64,000 nucleotides of DNA from Acanthosoma haemorrhoidale (lineage: Eukaryota; Arthropoda; Insecta; Hemiptera; Acanthosomatidae), in the NCBI GenBank assembly GCA_930367205.1, contig OV884012.1:34754796-34818795 (forward strand), read 5' to 3'. Numbering within the stretch: position 1 is the stretch's first letter; each line of letters opens with the position of its first letter. The notes beneath the pieces are model-generated. The model had not been told where the DNA came from, made no database searches, and saw nothing but the letters and a program-made list of their open reading frames with translations. Positions 22,100-33,423 of the stretch are shown here, in pieces. Made by a program: the position numbers and the translations under genes.

Positions 22100-22751
22100 A
22101 AGATGTTTTTAATATGAATGATACATAGAGTTTACATAGAGCCCATTTACAAACAGCTCAGAGACCTCCCAAATCCACATGGTTGCCATCTCCCTCGCAT
22201 GCGAAAGAGGAAGCGGGGTCTTGGGAAGTCCCCCACTCTCCTCCGTTTTTTTTTTTTTATTTCAAAACCTCAAAACAAAATAATACAATGTACAAAAATA
22301 ATAAAATAATTGGATTACATATTTCTCCTCTTTCTGCATTTACATGCATTTGGCGGAGTGCATAAATATAAAAAAAAATTTATTTTGGTTAAAAGTTCAT
22401 CGTTCTTATACAACACTAGGTGATGAGGCTCACCTTATTTTTGTCACCGAGTCTCCTCCGTCAGCCGGGTCACCTACGAGCCTGTGGAGGCTGACGAAGA
22501 GCGCGAGAGCCAGATAAGCTCAGGACATGATTGGAGAAACTGGCCATTGCCAGGACTCCCACTGTTACGCATTTATAGCAGGTCAGGAGGCCACTGCCGT
22601 TTAAGTCTCTGAGGAGGATTATAGGGATGAGTGGAGCATTCTTATGACTGTGCTACAGGATTAGGGTGGTTGGATAGGTTACTATGAAATTTCGTGAACT
22701 TGGAAGGGATGAGTTAAAGAATGTAGGGTATATTAAGATCATTATGAAGGG
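22100..22751 (-). mobile_element. Jockey 3' fragment carrying a nested retroposon
   Basis: Two segments, 22120-22245 and 22452-22751, match the 3' region of the Jockey copies at 27660-28050 and 46130-46540. Shared words include CCAAATCCACATGG, CATGCGAAAGAG, GTCAGCCG, GTGGAGGCTGAC, AAGAGCGCGAGAGCC and GGAAGGGATGAGTT. A 206-bp insert interrupts them at 22246-22451. Homology to Jockey stops abruptly at about 22751, where a Gypsy-like segment begins. Only the extreme C-terminus of ORF2 and the 3' untranslated region remain. Confidence 0.8.
22246..22451 (-). mobile_element. Nested 206-bp retroposon with 9-bp target duplication
   Basis: TCTCCTCCG occurs at 22237-22245 and again at 22452-22460. These direct repeats bracket an insert that the related Jockey copies lack. 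The insert begins with a T run (22246-22258), the poly(A) of a minus-strand retroposon. On the minus strand it starts CTCGGTGACAAAAATAAGGT, followed by GAGCCTCATCACCTAG, which resembles the 3' untranslated start of the other LINE family (AGGTGAGCCCCATCACTTTT near 39233). The rest of its tail differs, so it is a distinct subfamily. It is younger than the host Jockey copy. Confidence 0.85.
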
Positions 22752-23067
22752 TATAGTTGATATTAATGGCAAAAAATACAGGAGAAGTTCTAGGTTTATT
22801 AGGAAATTTAAGAAACCATTAATGTCTGAGGCACATTTAAATAGAGATAATAAAGATTGTAAACTCCCTTTAGCTGAAACAAATGATAATGATTATGATG
22901 ATTTAGAATGTAATGAAAAACTAAATTCAACTCATGAAGATTACATGTTGGGCCATGAAGCTGGTAATAACGATAGTGGTAATAATATTGTTAATAACCC
23001 TGTAGCTCACCAAACTAGAGCAGGAAGAGTGGTAGGCGACCGAAAAGATTTCAAGAGTAAAGATTAG
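22752..23067 (+). pseudogene. C-terminal piece of an LTR-retrotransposon polyprotein
   Basis: An open frame is read continuously from Jockey-derived codons (first ATG at 22684) into this segment and ends at 23067. From about residue 24 it is lysine-rich (KKYRRSSRFIRKFKKPL), then acidic with NDNDYDD and NNDSGNN, and ends VAHQTRAGRVVGDRKDF. A TR-x-GR-(V/I)V motif close to the C-terminus is common in Gypsy-type integrases. No catalytic residues remain. The N-terminal 23 residues are a fusion artefact of the junction. Confidence 0.45.
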
Positions 23068-23228
23068 GCCTAATTAGTATCATCCTAAGATTGTAATTGT
23101 TTTTGTTTTTTAGCCATAGATATAGCTTATATTATTTTTATTTTCTTGATCATGTTTCCGACAGCTATGGTGCTTAGTGATTGAATTTTTTTTTTTTAGT
23201 ATAAATTGAGAGACTTGAAGGGGAGGAT

Positions 23229-23482
23229 GTCTGGATGTTGTATGGGGCATATTTAAGAGTCATAAGGTGACAACACTGTCGTTACTTTTTTGTATGGTTA
23301 TATATGTTATTTTCATGGAGCCTCTGTTTTTAGAGTCGCAGTTGCCCTGAACTGTAGTGATGTAAACTCTATGACTGTGGAAGCCGTACTTTCATAGAGG
23401 TACGTTGTGAACATCTTTGTTCTGTCTGTAGACTTGTGCTACTGGTTATACAAATAATTCAATCTTTCTGTAATACACAACA
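23229..23482 (+). repeat. Candidate 3' LTR of the Gypsy-like fragment
   Basis: The 254-bp block begins TGTCTGGATGTTG directly after the purine tract and ends TGTAATACACAACA, giving TG...CA termini. No second LTR exists in the window to confirm the limits and no target duplication was found. Confidence 0.45.
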
Positions 23483-24399
23483 ATTCGAAATATAATGATA
23501 AGACATTAGTTAAATTATAAAGTCAACATAAGAAATCACCTACTTTTGAAAAGTACTTTGCCGGTAGGTGTTTAATAGGATTTACTTAGTCATTTTTTTT
23601 TAATTTACAATTTTCTCTTAAATGAGACTTTAGGTGACCGAGGTTGTTCAAGAAATAAAATAAAGTATGTCTGGTCAATAATTTAATATGTTTTAAAGAA
23701 ACTGAGATGATGTTTTATGTACACAAAGATATGGTCACTATATATTTCAATTAAATTTTGGCATGAATGACTTATAACTTAGACACAGACCTGATGTAGA
23801 GGCCGTGAGCTTTTAGGAAGTCTAGATATAGCTATAAACCCCTCCCACTCCCCGAGCTTCTAGTAAACCTGAGGGAACATTTCTCACCAGACGAGAGAAT
23901 TCCCCCCTTTTAGCAAGACGCTTGAGGGAATCCTTTCTTGCTAAGAACTCGTCTACTCGTCTAAGCATGGACAGAGAAAGCTTTCCCCAAAAGATCTTAC
24001 TGAACAACCATTAGATAATTTCCACGAAAGCTAACCTGATATAGTTCTTTTTTTTCTTCTCATAGCTCTCAAAGTTATAAAAAATTAGGATGTAGGAAAA
24101 ATAAAAGGAAAATTATTTTGGATTGATGAAGAGAGAAGTCCACACTTCCACACATAAAAATCAACCTTCAGTTCCTCGTGTCAATGGGAATTCCTTAATG
24201 ACCCTATAAATAAGTAATTGTTCTTTTTATTGCAAATTGCAAACATATGAAATGCCACTTTTCAGTATAGCCAGTAATAACGATCCTTCAATATTAATGT
24301 CTTGATAATGTCTCTTATATCTTAATCTTTTGATTAAAATATAAATTAATTTAGTAAACAGCGTGGGAAGTGATCTTTTGATCAACTAGTCTGCTCCGG
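23483..24399. other. AT-rich non-coding DNA
   Basis: I see no gene, RNA or transposon here. The 61-residue minus frame at 23822-24007 has no recognisable motif. Confidence 0.4.
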
Positions 24400-24856
24400 T
24401 CCTTCGGTCTCAGGCTATTAAATCACGAAGCCTCAAAGATGTGCTCCACCCACCCCATACTAAATATCTTTATCCTCTTAACAGGACGAAGACAGACAGG
24501 CACAAAGCAGGAAGAGCACGCCACCCCGCCCTGATATCGATTGCTGTCATAGCAGGGGTAATTCACACTCCCGCCTTAAACGATCCCCGCCACCGCGCTA
24601 CTGACTACTACTACCCTTCGAGAAAACATGGCTAATAGAGCTCCCCCGCCCCATCGCCGTTATTAACTTTCCCGCCTTTTTAACTCCACTCGCCCCCTCT
24701 GCGCTGCCGGCTTTTCCGGAACCGGTTTAATTAATTTTCCCTCTTTATCTTTGCCGCGCTCCCGCCAGTTTGTTCAGGGGCTTCCATCGTTTAATGGTTC
24801 CTCGCCGGGCCTGGATGGGAAGCTCGGGTTGAGGAGAACTTTACCTCCTTGTCGTG
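24400..24856. promoter_or_regulatory. GC-rich island, putative conserved non-coding element
   Basis: About 450 bp of clearly GC-richer sequence includes ACACTCCCGCCTTAAACG, CCCCGCCCCATCGCCG, a CCGGAACCGG palindrome near 24716 and TTTAATTAATTTTCCC. The 64-residue frame at 24441-24635 is not domain-like. The composition contrasts strongly with the flanks. A CpG-rich promoter or enhancer is possible, but no core promoter could be assigned. Confidence 0.35.
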
Positions 24857-25012
24857 TTTGTAATCTCCGAGTTAGAGCCGGATCAGGAAACCTCATGCAT
24901 CAGACATATTTGTAATCTCCGAGTTAGAGCCGGATCAGGAAACCTCATGCATCAGACATATTTGTAATCTCCGAGTTAGAGCCGGATCAGGAAACCTCAT
25001 GCATCAGACATA
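24857..25012 (+). repeat. Three perfect 52-bp tandem repeats
   Basis: Units start at 24857, 24909 and 24961, each opening TTTGTAATCTCCGAGTTAGA and ending TGCATCAGACATA. I see no differences between the first 49 bases of the units. Copies this similar indicate a very recent duplication or an assembly artefact. The unit lies at the edge of a GC-rich island and contains GAGCCGGATCAGGAAACC. Confidence 0.93.
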
Positions 25013-26501
25013 TTTCTCTACTCGCGTTCAAACTTTATATAGTCTCAGTTACAAATGCTTTTATTGACTGCAGTCTCTTCCCGTTAGTTGCAGTTAACGC
25101 AGGGAGTTAACTTTATCCTGAGCCCCTGCTCCGAAGCCGTCTGAGATTAAGGGTGGTAATGCAAAATCTGAGATCCAGGAAATAGGGATTGCGGGATAGT
25201 ATGTATGCAATACATGCTCATTGCCGCGAGGATCTCTCGACATAATTTTGAACGTCCTTTATTAAGTTTATAAATATTTATCATTTATTATTAGCCTAAG
25301 ATAACTTTTTCGGGCCGGGATTCAAACCAGACATTTCTTGATCTTTGATTAATTTAGCTAGTCGGCTCTCCTGCAAGACCCTGCTTTACACACCATGTTA
25401 AAAAAAAAAAATGTATAAGCACTATTGCACATAACATAGTGAAGCTATTAAATGCTTTAATTGAACAAGGTCTCACTAGTGATAATGAAGCCATGAATAA
25501 TTCACTGATCTAATCTGAGATTGCGTTCGTTGTCACCAATGGTGTATAACCAAGGGGACATAGGCCAGTCGATGCCTTAATCCAAACAGCAGCGATGGCA
25601 GAGTAGCAGTTTATTATGGGAGACAGAACAGTGTATCGATTAAGTTGATTAACTGAAACAGCAAACGCAGGCACACACGAACTGTGGCTGTGCTTTGAGC
25701 GGCTGCCTAATAGGTCCTGCCGACCGCGAGTGTTTTCCGGCCTGCTGCTCCCCATCACACGCCAAACCCCATCCTCCTCTTTTTATCTATAATCCAATAG
25801 CTAGCGCCCTTATATATATTTACCTTCTCTACAGTCTCTCCAGCCTCCTGACGGACGGTTGTCTCCATCACTTTACATTCAGTATGTTAAGTTTCATACG
25901 CTTCGGTGACTACGCTTCTTTGTACACTCATGGAATGCTAAACAAATCGGATTACGAGGTAAAAATAATCCTGTCAGTTGAAACGCATATGAATGCCACT
26001 TGTGTTATTTTCGTTTTGGAACTTTAGGAAATATTGTCGTTGATAGGTAAGACACACTCGATCAGTTAGTAGTTGCTAAACAAATGTGTGGCTGTGGGGC
26101 AAATGGAGAAAAGTCGGCTAAAAAAACTCTAATAATGAGTTTTATAATGTCAACATAAGCGCATTAACATCCACCACTGCAATCTCCATTTCTCTAAGAC
26201 ATATTATTACGTTATTATTGTTTGAGTCTCATAAGATTCCATCCACCCGCTTATATTTGGACACAAGAGTTCTTTTTTCTAACAATCTGTTCCACCTCAC
26301 AAGAAAAGTCTTTCTGGATCTATCTAAATACTCTTATATGTAGATATATTATATGTAATCTCCGGTAAATGTAATTTTCTTTTCTCACTACCTTGTGACA
26401 TTTACCATATTACGCAATCTAATAAAAACTGTTCTAAGGCACCTGTTCCCAGCTTCAATTTAAATTGCGATTCCTTGATATTGTCAGCTTGATAAGCCTT
26501 C
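25013..26501. other. Non-coding DNA; GC-richer patches at 25090-25250 and 25510-25900
   Basis: A tRNA-B-box-like word on the minus strand near 25318-25330 (GGTTTGAATCCCGGCC) suggests a degraded SINE or tRNA pseudogene. No cloverleaf could be drawn. The island 25510-25900 has no domain-like frame on either strand. Confidence 0.35.
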
Positions 26502-26690
26502 TTTTTTTTTTTTTTTTCATAGCCCCTTTAAATTTACAAACAATTATAAATCCTCAGGCAAATATATTTACAAATAATTTTTGTATTTCCTGTAGCGTTG
26601 CTACATTATATACAGGTTTTGTTATTTTATAAAAGTTATATAATGAATAAACAAGTATAACGATACACATTATACGTGACTGGACTAAAA
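26502..26690 (-). mobile_element. 5'-truncated LINE tail with poly(A), same family as 6106-8999
   Basis: The T run 26502-26517 is the poly(A) of a minus-strand copy. It is followed by CATAGCCCCTTTAAATTTAC, then CCTCAGGCAAATATATTTAC and TTATATACAGGTTTTGTTAT, closely matching 6145-6310. The homology ends at CACGTATAATG read on the minus strand. There is no coding part. No exact target duplication was seen. Confidence 0.88.
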
Positions 26691-27550
26691 CGATCGATGT
26701 ATATCGATCATATTTCAACGCTTTTTATGATAAGCATTTTGCCAACCCTTCTAGGAATTCGTTCATTGTCATTATCATTCTGCGAGAAAAGATTATAATT
26801 ATTTCTTTAGTGAAACTGAATTTTTCATTGGAAAATTTAATGGGTTGTTATAAAATTGTTTTTTTCTATTATCAAAAGATTTTAAATTGCTGACATTTCG
26901 CGTATTATAGCTATAAGACAGACGTTATAATAAACCTTAAGACTCGTTGGCTCTGAAATAAAAATAGAGGATTAGCTAGTAGAAACATATTTGAAGAATG
27001 TCTTCCTAAACGGAAAAGCCGAATCGACACACAAGCATTGGTAAGCACCCGTAGATATGGGACTACTGCTAATTAATTACGTTTGACCCCGGGGGGTATG
27101 TATTCAGATTGTTGGGTAATTCAAGTGTGAAATTGACGTATGGAGGGTGGATCATATACCGATACTAATAATAACTGATACAATGGTATGAGGCAGGTAT
27201 CACGCGGCTACATCGATAAGTGGATTAGGGGAGGGTTTTCTAGGGCCCTAAATCGGTTTAGCCAGCCCTCTCTGAATTATATATGAGCCCGCCCTTGGAG
27301 CTCAGCCCGCCTATAATTGTATCAATTAGAGTTGCTTATTTGCTATTGTAATTCCATTCTCTATCGTGCATGTTGGTGTATATTACATTGTAATTATCAA
27401 TTGTTGTTTGTGAATATAGATCTGAACAACAGTTTTTAATTGCCGAAACAATTGTCCGATAGGTTTATGATCATTGTCCAAAAAAATATTAATAAAAAAC
27501 CATTCAATTCCAATGAAGGCCAAAAGTTCAGTGTTATATAGTACAGTTAT
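26691..27550. other. Non-coding DNA; GC-richer patch at about 27080-27330
   Basis: The patch includes ATTATATATGAGCCCGCCC and TTGACCCCGGGGGGT. No gene, RNA or transposon was recognised. Confidence 0.35.
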
Positions 27551-28235
27551 ATAACAACTTTATTATGATAAAATTACAATCTGCCTGATTGGGCTATAAG
27601 TAATTGTGCGAGATCATATATCGTTCATACCAATTTACAATTTTCATTCACTCGGTCATTCATACTATATATACAAACAGCCCAGAGGCCCCCAAGTCCA
27701 CATGGTTGTCACCTCCCTCGCGTGCGAAGGAGAAAGCAGAGTCTTGGGAAGTCCCCTACGCTCCTACGTCAGCCGCGTCACTGGATAAGAGCCACTGGAG
27801 GCTGACCAAGAGCGCGAGAGCCGCAGACGCTCAGGACTTGATTAGAGAAACTGGCCATTGCCAGGGCTCCCACTGTCACTTATTTATAGCAGGCCATGAG
27901 GCCACTGCTGTTTTAGTCTCCGAGGAGGATTATAGGGATGAGTGGTGCAGTGCAATGACTGAGCTAGGAAATTAGGGTGGTTGGATAGGTTACTATGGAA
28001 TTTTATGAGCTTGGAAGGGATGAGTTCAAGAATGTAGGGTATATTCAGATCATTATGAGGGGTTTTGTTGCTGACGTAATAAGGGGCATTTACTATTGTT
28101 CTCAGGACTTTTGATTGAAAGGATTGGATGTGCTTGATGTTTGACTTTTTTGCTGTCCCCATAGCTCTATTCCGTATGACTAGATTGGCTTAAGTATAAC
28201 TTTACAAATAAGTAGTTCATTTTCTATTGAGAGAT
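27551..28235 (-). mobile_element. 5'-truncated Jockey element (ORF2 end plus 3' UTR)
   Basis: This minus-strand copy starts inside the reverse transcriptase C-terminal region near 28235 and ends at the shared tail (CAACTTTATTATGATAAAAT near 27551). It aligns with 46000-46720 over its length. The tail has no long poly(A), only short A/T-rich sequence. No target duplication was identified. Confidence 0.88.
27884..28200 (-). pseudogene. Jockey reverse transcriptase C-terminus
   Basis: The minus-strand frame from 28162 reads GTAKKSNIKHIQSFQSKVLR, then TIVNAPYYVSNKTPHNDLNI, the conserved region downstream of the polymerase domain in Jockey ORF2. The usual tryptophan before GTAKK is lost through a one-base deletion in the GGGG run (compare 46630), so the frame breaks at about 28160. 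The region just upstream reads as a degraded LLxYKVILKPI block. No catalytic motif is included. Confidence 0.9.
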
Positions 28236-30100
28236 GAGTGTTATATTGTAAAGATTAATTGTAGGTTGAGTTATTGAGATTTGCTCTTTTCTCTTCTCGA
28301 ATTGTATTTATTCTTTGTATCTAACTACAATTTTTTTTCATACCTACAATTTTGTCTGTATTCATTTATTTTGATCTAATTTTATTTAATCTGTTTTAAT
28401 TATTTATATAGATATTTATTTATTATTTATAACTTTCTTCGCTACGGAACACACTTATGTATTGTCTTACTGTGTTATAATTTACACAGTGGGACGTGTA
28501 ATAACACCGAAATTATAAACTAACCAATCGTCACTAAATAACCAAACGTCATCGTTCTCATTAGATAAATATTTGTTTCACTTGGTCCGTGTGATATTCT
28601 AGCGCAGTACTGCTATGTTAAAATAATTAACGCAAATGTGTTGATTTATGTGTATCTTCCTGATTCAATTTTCAATTTTTGGTAGTCAACGCAACCTGTC
28701 AAGACAGCTGCTTCTATCTCGGACCTATCATCTCCTACCCACGCTTCAGAGGGCCCACTGATCATTTCCATTCTTGATTATAGTCTAGGTTAGTTTATTG
28801 TCATCTTTTTACAACAGTAATCATATTATATTTCTGATAAAATTCTAATAAATTACAAATATGCTACACAAATGTAAATTTATTAATTGTGTTAATAAAA
28901 ATCATAGGCTTTTGGGATTCTATAAGTTTTTCTGCTAAATTATTAAAACAAAAACCCTACCCTAGTATGCATTATTACGATAGTTCCGATACGTTGATTC
29001 AGCAAGTCTATGTACGAACCATATCCAAATACAAAACTCACCGAAGCCCATAATTGCAAAAGCTTGTTATAAATCAGGAGTTCTCGCTGTTCAATGTCAA
29101 TGTTCACTTAATTTACCGGTAAATGTTGACACGTATTAGTTCTCAACCTTGTCGGAATTTCTTCATGCCGGCGAACATGTAAACTTACATTTCCTTTTGT
29201 GTTCTAATAAAATTTAAGTCAAGGTCTTCTAAACGAATATCAATCAATCGTTCTTCGTTTAGTAGTTAAATGTTAACTTGTTTTACCTTTCTCTATAAAG
29301 TTTTACCTTTCTCTCGTATGAATTATTACGATTCATAGCTTCAATTCCTGTAATATGAAGAATACATTTTTCATGCGAGATTAATTGATAATTATATACC
29401 TCAGTAGAAAAAATTTACATTATACATTGTAAATAATTGATTCCGTTAGTTTATTGTAGGTCTGGGTATTTATAATACAAATACATTACACATAATTGAC
29501 ACCTAATAGACTGCTTGTTAGTACACGTCAGTAGTATCAACTGCATCAAAATAGCTTTGCAAAGTGGCTTGCCTAATCCCAGTCGAAAGTGACGGTCAAC
29601 TATTTAGCAGATGCCAACTCGCTCCAGGAATAGTCACATTAGTGATAATAGGCATCATTCATGAAGTGGCTTGAGTGAAACAATATGCAAAGGGTTATCT
29701 AGATGGTATTTCCTTGTTCGTTCATTTAAATATACAATAATCGTTTGGATAATATTTTGTTTTTATCAATGATAAAGACTTTATAAATATTTATACGACA
29801 TAGTGTTATAGATACATCCATATTTTACATAATGGTAATATTTATTAATTCATTTTAATGATTTTATTGAATTATTTTTATGGCAGCTATCGAAAACATA
29901 CATACAGACGAAAGACGGTCAGCCGTTCCTGATTGAAAGTAAAGCCCCTCCCTTCCGGCTTGGGAGCCATTGTATAAATATTTCATTTTTCGAAAATTCC
30001 TGAATAATGCATACTTTTATAACGAAACAAAGATGCTTTGGCCCTACAGTTTATGTGTCCCCGTTAGTCTATAGAATACAATAGTATTATTAAGTAGAAA
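28236..30100. other. AT-rich non-coding DNA, no feature seen
   Basis: The sequence is AT-rich with several short near-duplications, such as TTTTACCTTTCTCT twice near 29281-29315. There are no frames, RNA genes or transposons that I can support. Confidence 0.45.
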
Positions 30101-30420
30101 ATAACGGGGCAGACATGAGTAATAAAGAAGATGGGGATAGATAACAATAATTAAGGGGCAAGCTAATCCGGTAAAAGACGGTGATGACGGGAGGGCAATC
30201 ACGGCCTCATCGATCTGGGCTAATTAACCGAGGCCGCTATCGCCACAGCCCCCTTAATCAAGGTGTCCCTACCAGCTCCTGCCTCTCTCCTCTGTCTCTG
30301 TCCTCACTTCCGCTCCTTCCTCTCCCTCGCCCAATTACTTTCATCTACCTGTTCATCCCTGCCTTACTCGCTGCTACCGTTATTGTTTTACTTATGACAG
30401 TGTATAAATAGAACTGTTTA
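30101..30420. promoter_or_regulatory. GC-richer island, putative conserved non-coding element
   Basis: Contains CGGGAGGGCAATCACGGCC, GGGCTAATTAACCGAGGCC and a pyrimidine-rich end, in an AT-rich neighbourhood. The 76-residue frame 30181-30411 has low-complexity serine/leucine content and no domain. A homeodomain-type TAATTA word sits in the GC-rich core. Confidence 0.35.
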
Positions 30421-30531
30421 TCTTACTTCCGGCTGTATTCTGTATATAGTGTGGTTGTGAAATTAATGGAATCATCAGTGGACAATCCGTACTTTTGTAC
30501 AAGTCACCTTCTTTAACTCTACAAAAGTCTC

Positions 30532-31339
30532 TGTAGCGACCGCTAACTATATAAGATAAATCACCCTCTACTCTATTGTATATATATTGTGAATTGGTTT
30601 GTTGTAAATTAATTTAAACAAATGTAAATAACATTACCAAACCATAAGTCATACCATTGTAAATATTGTAAACAATATATATGACAGTGACATTTATGAC
30701 ATTGTAAACGACGCAACTGCAAAAGACTAGTAAGAGGCCCTTGAAGGGAGAGTCAGGTAGCGGCTAGGAGGCTGGTTGGGTCCCGGCCTAGAACAGGCTT
30801 CACCGCAACCCTGCGGTTTGGTTAATCAGAATAAAACTCCAGATCATCGGTTACTGGGGGCTATATATACCCCCTAGTTTTAGCCGATAAATCATTCTAA
30901 CTACGGCTCACTGGACTGGTACTTGCAGCTGCACTGATGTTTCAAGATCTGGCCTTCTCATTTATGAAAATCTCTGTATCTCTCTTCGTAACCTCGCTAT
31001 GTTTTAGTCCGGCCTCGCGGACGATGGTTGCCGTGGCCCTACAAACTTTACCTAGTAGTGTCTCCCACGGCAATCCAGTCTGCTTCTCTCCGGTTTACAC
31101 CCCCTTTTGGGATCGGGACGGTTTTCGCCAACCCTCAGATACCGAATTTGTACAATACCTACCCAATACCTCTTCTCCTGAACGTAGTGCACTGTCGGGG
31201 CACATACCTATCAAATATGGAGTCAGACTGTACAGTAGTAAGACCCGTCATGAAGCAATTGTCGAGGTCATAGTGTAATCAACCCTCACTTCGTCACTAG
31301 GGCTAGGGTAACTAGGCACCCCCTCGTGACGACCCGACA
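30532..31339 (+). mobile_element. Solo LTR with 5-bp target duplication GTCTC
   Basis: The block begins TGTAGCGACCGCTAACT and ends GACGACCCGACA. It is flanked by GTCTC at 30527-30531 and 31340-31344. TG...CA ends, 808 bp length and a 5-bp duplication fit an LTR of the Gypsy or BEL type. A TATA-like GGCTATATATACCCCC lies near 30869-30884, about one third into the LTR, a plausible U3 promoter. No internal retroviral-like genes lie beside it. The 113-residue frame inside (30937-31278) is not conserved in frame in the other copy and is probably incidental. Confidence 0.9.
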
Positions 31340-31344
31340 GTCTC

Positions 31345-33324
31345 TTTCAGATATAGTACTAAGAATCGATCCTCCTCACGCCTTGATAGTTTCATCTCTC
31401 CATACTATAACAGACTGTTACGGTCCTTACTGTAAAAAAACAGAAACATATTTTACAAACGGCGATTGTTCGACTGTTCATTTAAAATGAGGGGAAGGTT
31501 TCGCCACTTCTACCACATCTATATCTAGCATATTAATCCTTCCGCAAATTTTTGTTTAGTGGATACGTTCTTTGTATCAGTGTCACATTGCACTGTCTTG
31601 CTCAAAGAGATTAGTTAATATAAATTATATGCTTAAAAGTTTTGAGTTTCTATGACTTGTAAAATGCTGTGGTTGCCTGAGAAAGTGTGTTATTTCTACT
31701 AAACAGTGACATTAACTAAGTTATTTTGAAAAGAATAAGATCTAACTGTATTTTCGTAAATAAAAATAAATCCATGGTGTAACATCTCATGAAGAGGTAA
31801 TGGTGAATCGAAAATCCTTGAAAAATCATAATTCGGACTTTAGTACCAACTGTTCCCCAATGAATGTTAAGCAGTGCACATTTTACTTCCATGATGTAAC
31901 AATCTCATACCTGATGCAGACATGAATACTTTGTCGAAAAGTCTTCCATTAATGCATGTTTATTAGTAGCCACTTCCGGTTCGATTATTATAATTAAGGG
32001 CACCTTATACCTCTTTGTTTTTTCTTCGTGAAGTGATGGAAGCCGTCTTGAGCTACACGACGGAGACAAGTGAATGAGCCCAGATCGTGAAGGCGATGAC
32101 CCCGCCTATTGAATGAGCCGCTCCGGAGTACGCTATGAATGCCCCGCCTGTTGGAGAGTAAGTGGCGTCGGTGATATCTGCGTGGGTCGGAGTACCCACA
32201 TAGCCATTGTTTATTAGTCAGCATCTTCACTAGAGGCCCGTCCATTACCATACCAATGGTACTATCTTTCATTAGGGCCGCCTCTCCTATTCAAACAGCC
32301 CACGGAAGTCGAAAGCCGCTAATGGTCCATTCATACTTTTATTGTTATTAATAATAAAATCTTTCCTCCGTCGGAATATTCAGAGGTCGCCCACGGCTGG
32401 CCCGTATCCTCTGTCATCGCTTCATTTAAGATGCCGTTTAATCGGCAATAGGTGTGTCAATAGCCATTATTCCGTCATACATATCCAAAAGCCCAAACGG
32501 TCTATTAGCAATATGGAGGGTACCAGTTAACAATTTCTTTTTTTAGAATTATCATAATAGTCTTCAAAAACTTTTAACGATGAAGGTGCTGTACAGACAA
32601 AAATTAATTGTGCCAAGAGTTGTTATTTTCTTGTTTGATTATGTTTATTTGTTTGTTAAAATCCACCGTGTGACACCTCATGAAGCGTTTATGGCCGACC
32701 GAATGTTAACGCCGTAGTTGGCAGGTGGGGTTGAGGTCTGGTGTGGTTTGCAATAACTATGTGTGTGAGCAGTGGAATTAAATACTAGGGTAACGGGGTG
32801 GTGGTTTATTTGTCCTTAGCTGTATGAAATCGACCTGTTGATCCTTTTTAATATATTTAATGAATAGTAAATTTCTTAATAATTATTTAATTACTAATTA
32901 GAAGTGGGTGGTTTTCATTTACATTCTCTTCTTGTACTGCTTTTGACAAAAGATACCGTTTTTTCTCCTCCCTGTGGTTCCATCCTCCCTCCGGTATTTT
33001 CTTAGTTTCTCTTTCCTCTTTATTTCATGACTATTCTAACCGTATTATTATTATATGATATGCTCTATTTAACGTAAAACCACTGCACATTATTTGTGTT
33101 TTAACTGTCGGCTCTGAGGGAGAGGCAGAGGCACTACTTTTAAACGATAAAGTAGCCTGTATGTTTCTCGCCCTTTATATATGCCTGCGTGTCCTTAAAA
33201 TTTTAAGCGCAAAAACTCCCCGATTTTCCCTGAATATGTTTTTGTCAGGATTTGAGAACGGGAAGTATGAGAAAAAAAATTAAACATGAATTATGTTCAA
33301 TTAATCAAGTCCTTTCAAGTTAAT
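31345..33324. other. Non-coding DNA; GC-richer island at about 31990-32520
   Basis: The island reads without a domain-like frame (the 92-residue minus frame 31994-32272 is not recognised). A word ATCC(A)TGGTGTAACATCTCATGAAG near 31770 recurs loosely near 32662 (CCGTGTGACACCTCATGAAG), suggesting an old dispersed repeat. The remainder is AT-rich. Confidence 0.35.
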
Positions 33325-33326
33325 TA

Positions 33327-33421
33327 CACAGGTGGTCTGAAAAGTTTCCGACCTCAACATGAAGATGATAATAAAATAAATAAAAGCTTTGTTAGGTCGG
33401 AAACTTTTCAGCCCGCCCTCG
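33327..33421. mobile_element. 95-bp mariner-type MITE
   Basis: TA dinucleotides (33325-33326 and 33422-33423) bracket terminal inverted repeats of about 30 bp: CACAGGTGGTCTGAAAAGTT on the left and CGAGGGCGGGCTGAAAAGTT on the other strand of the right. Both continue TTCCGACCT. The CGAGGG-GG-CTGAAAAGT end is characteristic of a mariner subfamily common in insects. Hardly any interior remains, so this is a minimal non-autonomous copy. Confidence 0.88.
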
Positions 33422-33423
33422 TA

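Larger units (their letters stand above)
22752..23482 (+). mobile_element. 3' end of a Gypsy-like LTR retrotransposon
   Basis: The segment holds the end of an open frame, a non-coding stretch, a purine-rich tract (GAAGGGGAGGA, 23218-23228) of the polypurine-tract type and then a candidate LTR. The left side joins a Jockey fragment directly, with no target duplication, so most of gag-pol and the 5' LTR are gone. The family call is inferred from the order of parts and the C-terminal motif. Confidence 0.5.

Noticed and set aside
24857..25012. CRISPR-like array reading of the 52-bp tandem repeats
   Set aside because: The units abut directly without unique spacers, and the genome is eukaryotic.
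25310..25390. Possible tRNA gene on the minus strand around a GGTTTGAATCCC word
   Set aside because: No acceptor, D or anticodon stem can be drawn; more likely a chance B box or a SINE trace.
30937..31278. A 113-residue open frame inside the solo LTR
   Set aside because: The frame is not kept in the related LTR at 4240-5113 and lies within an LTR, where coding is not expected; it shows no domain.
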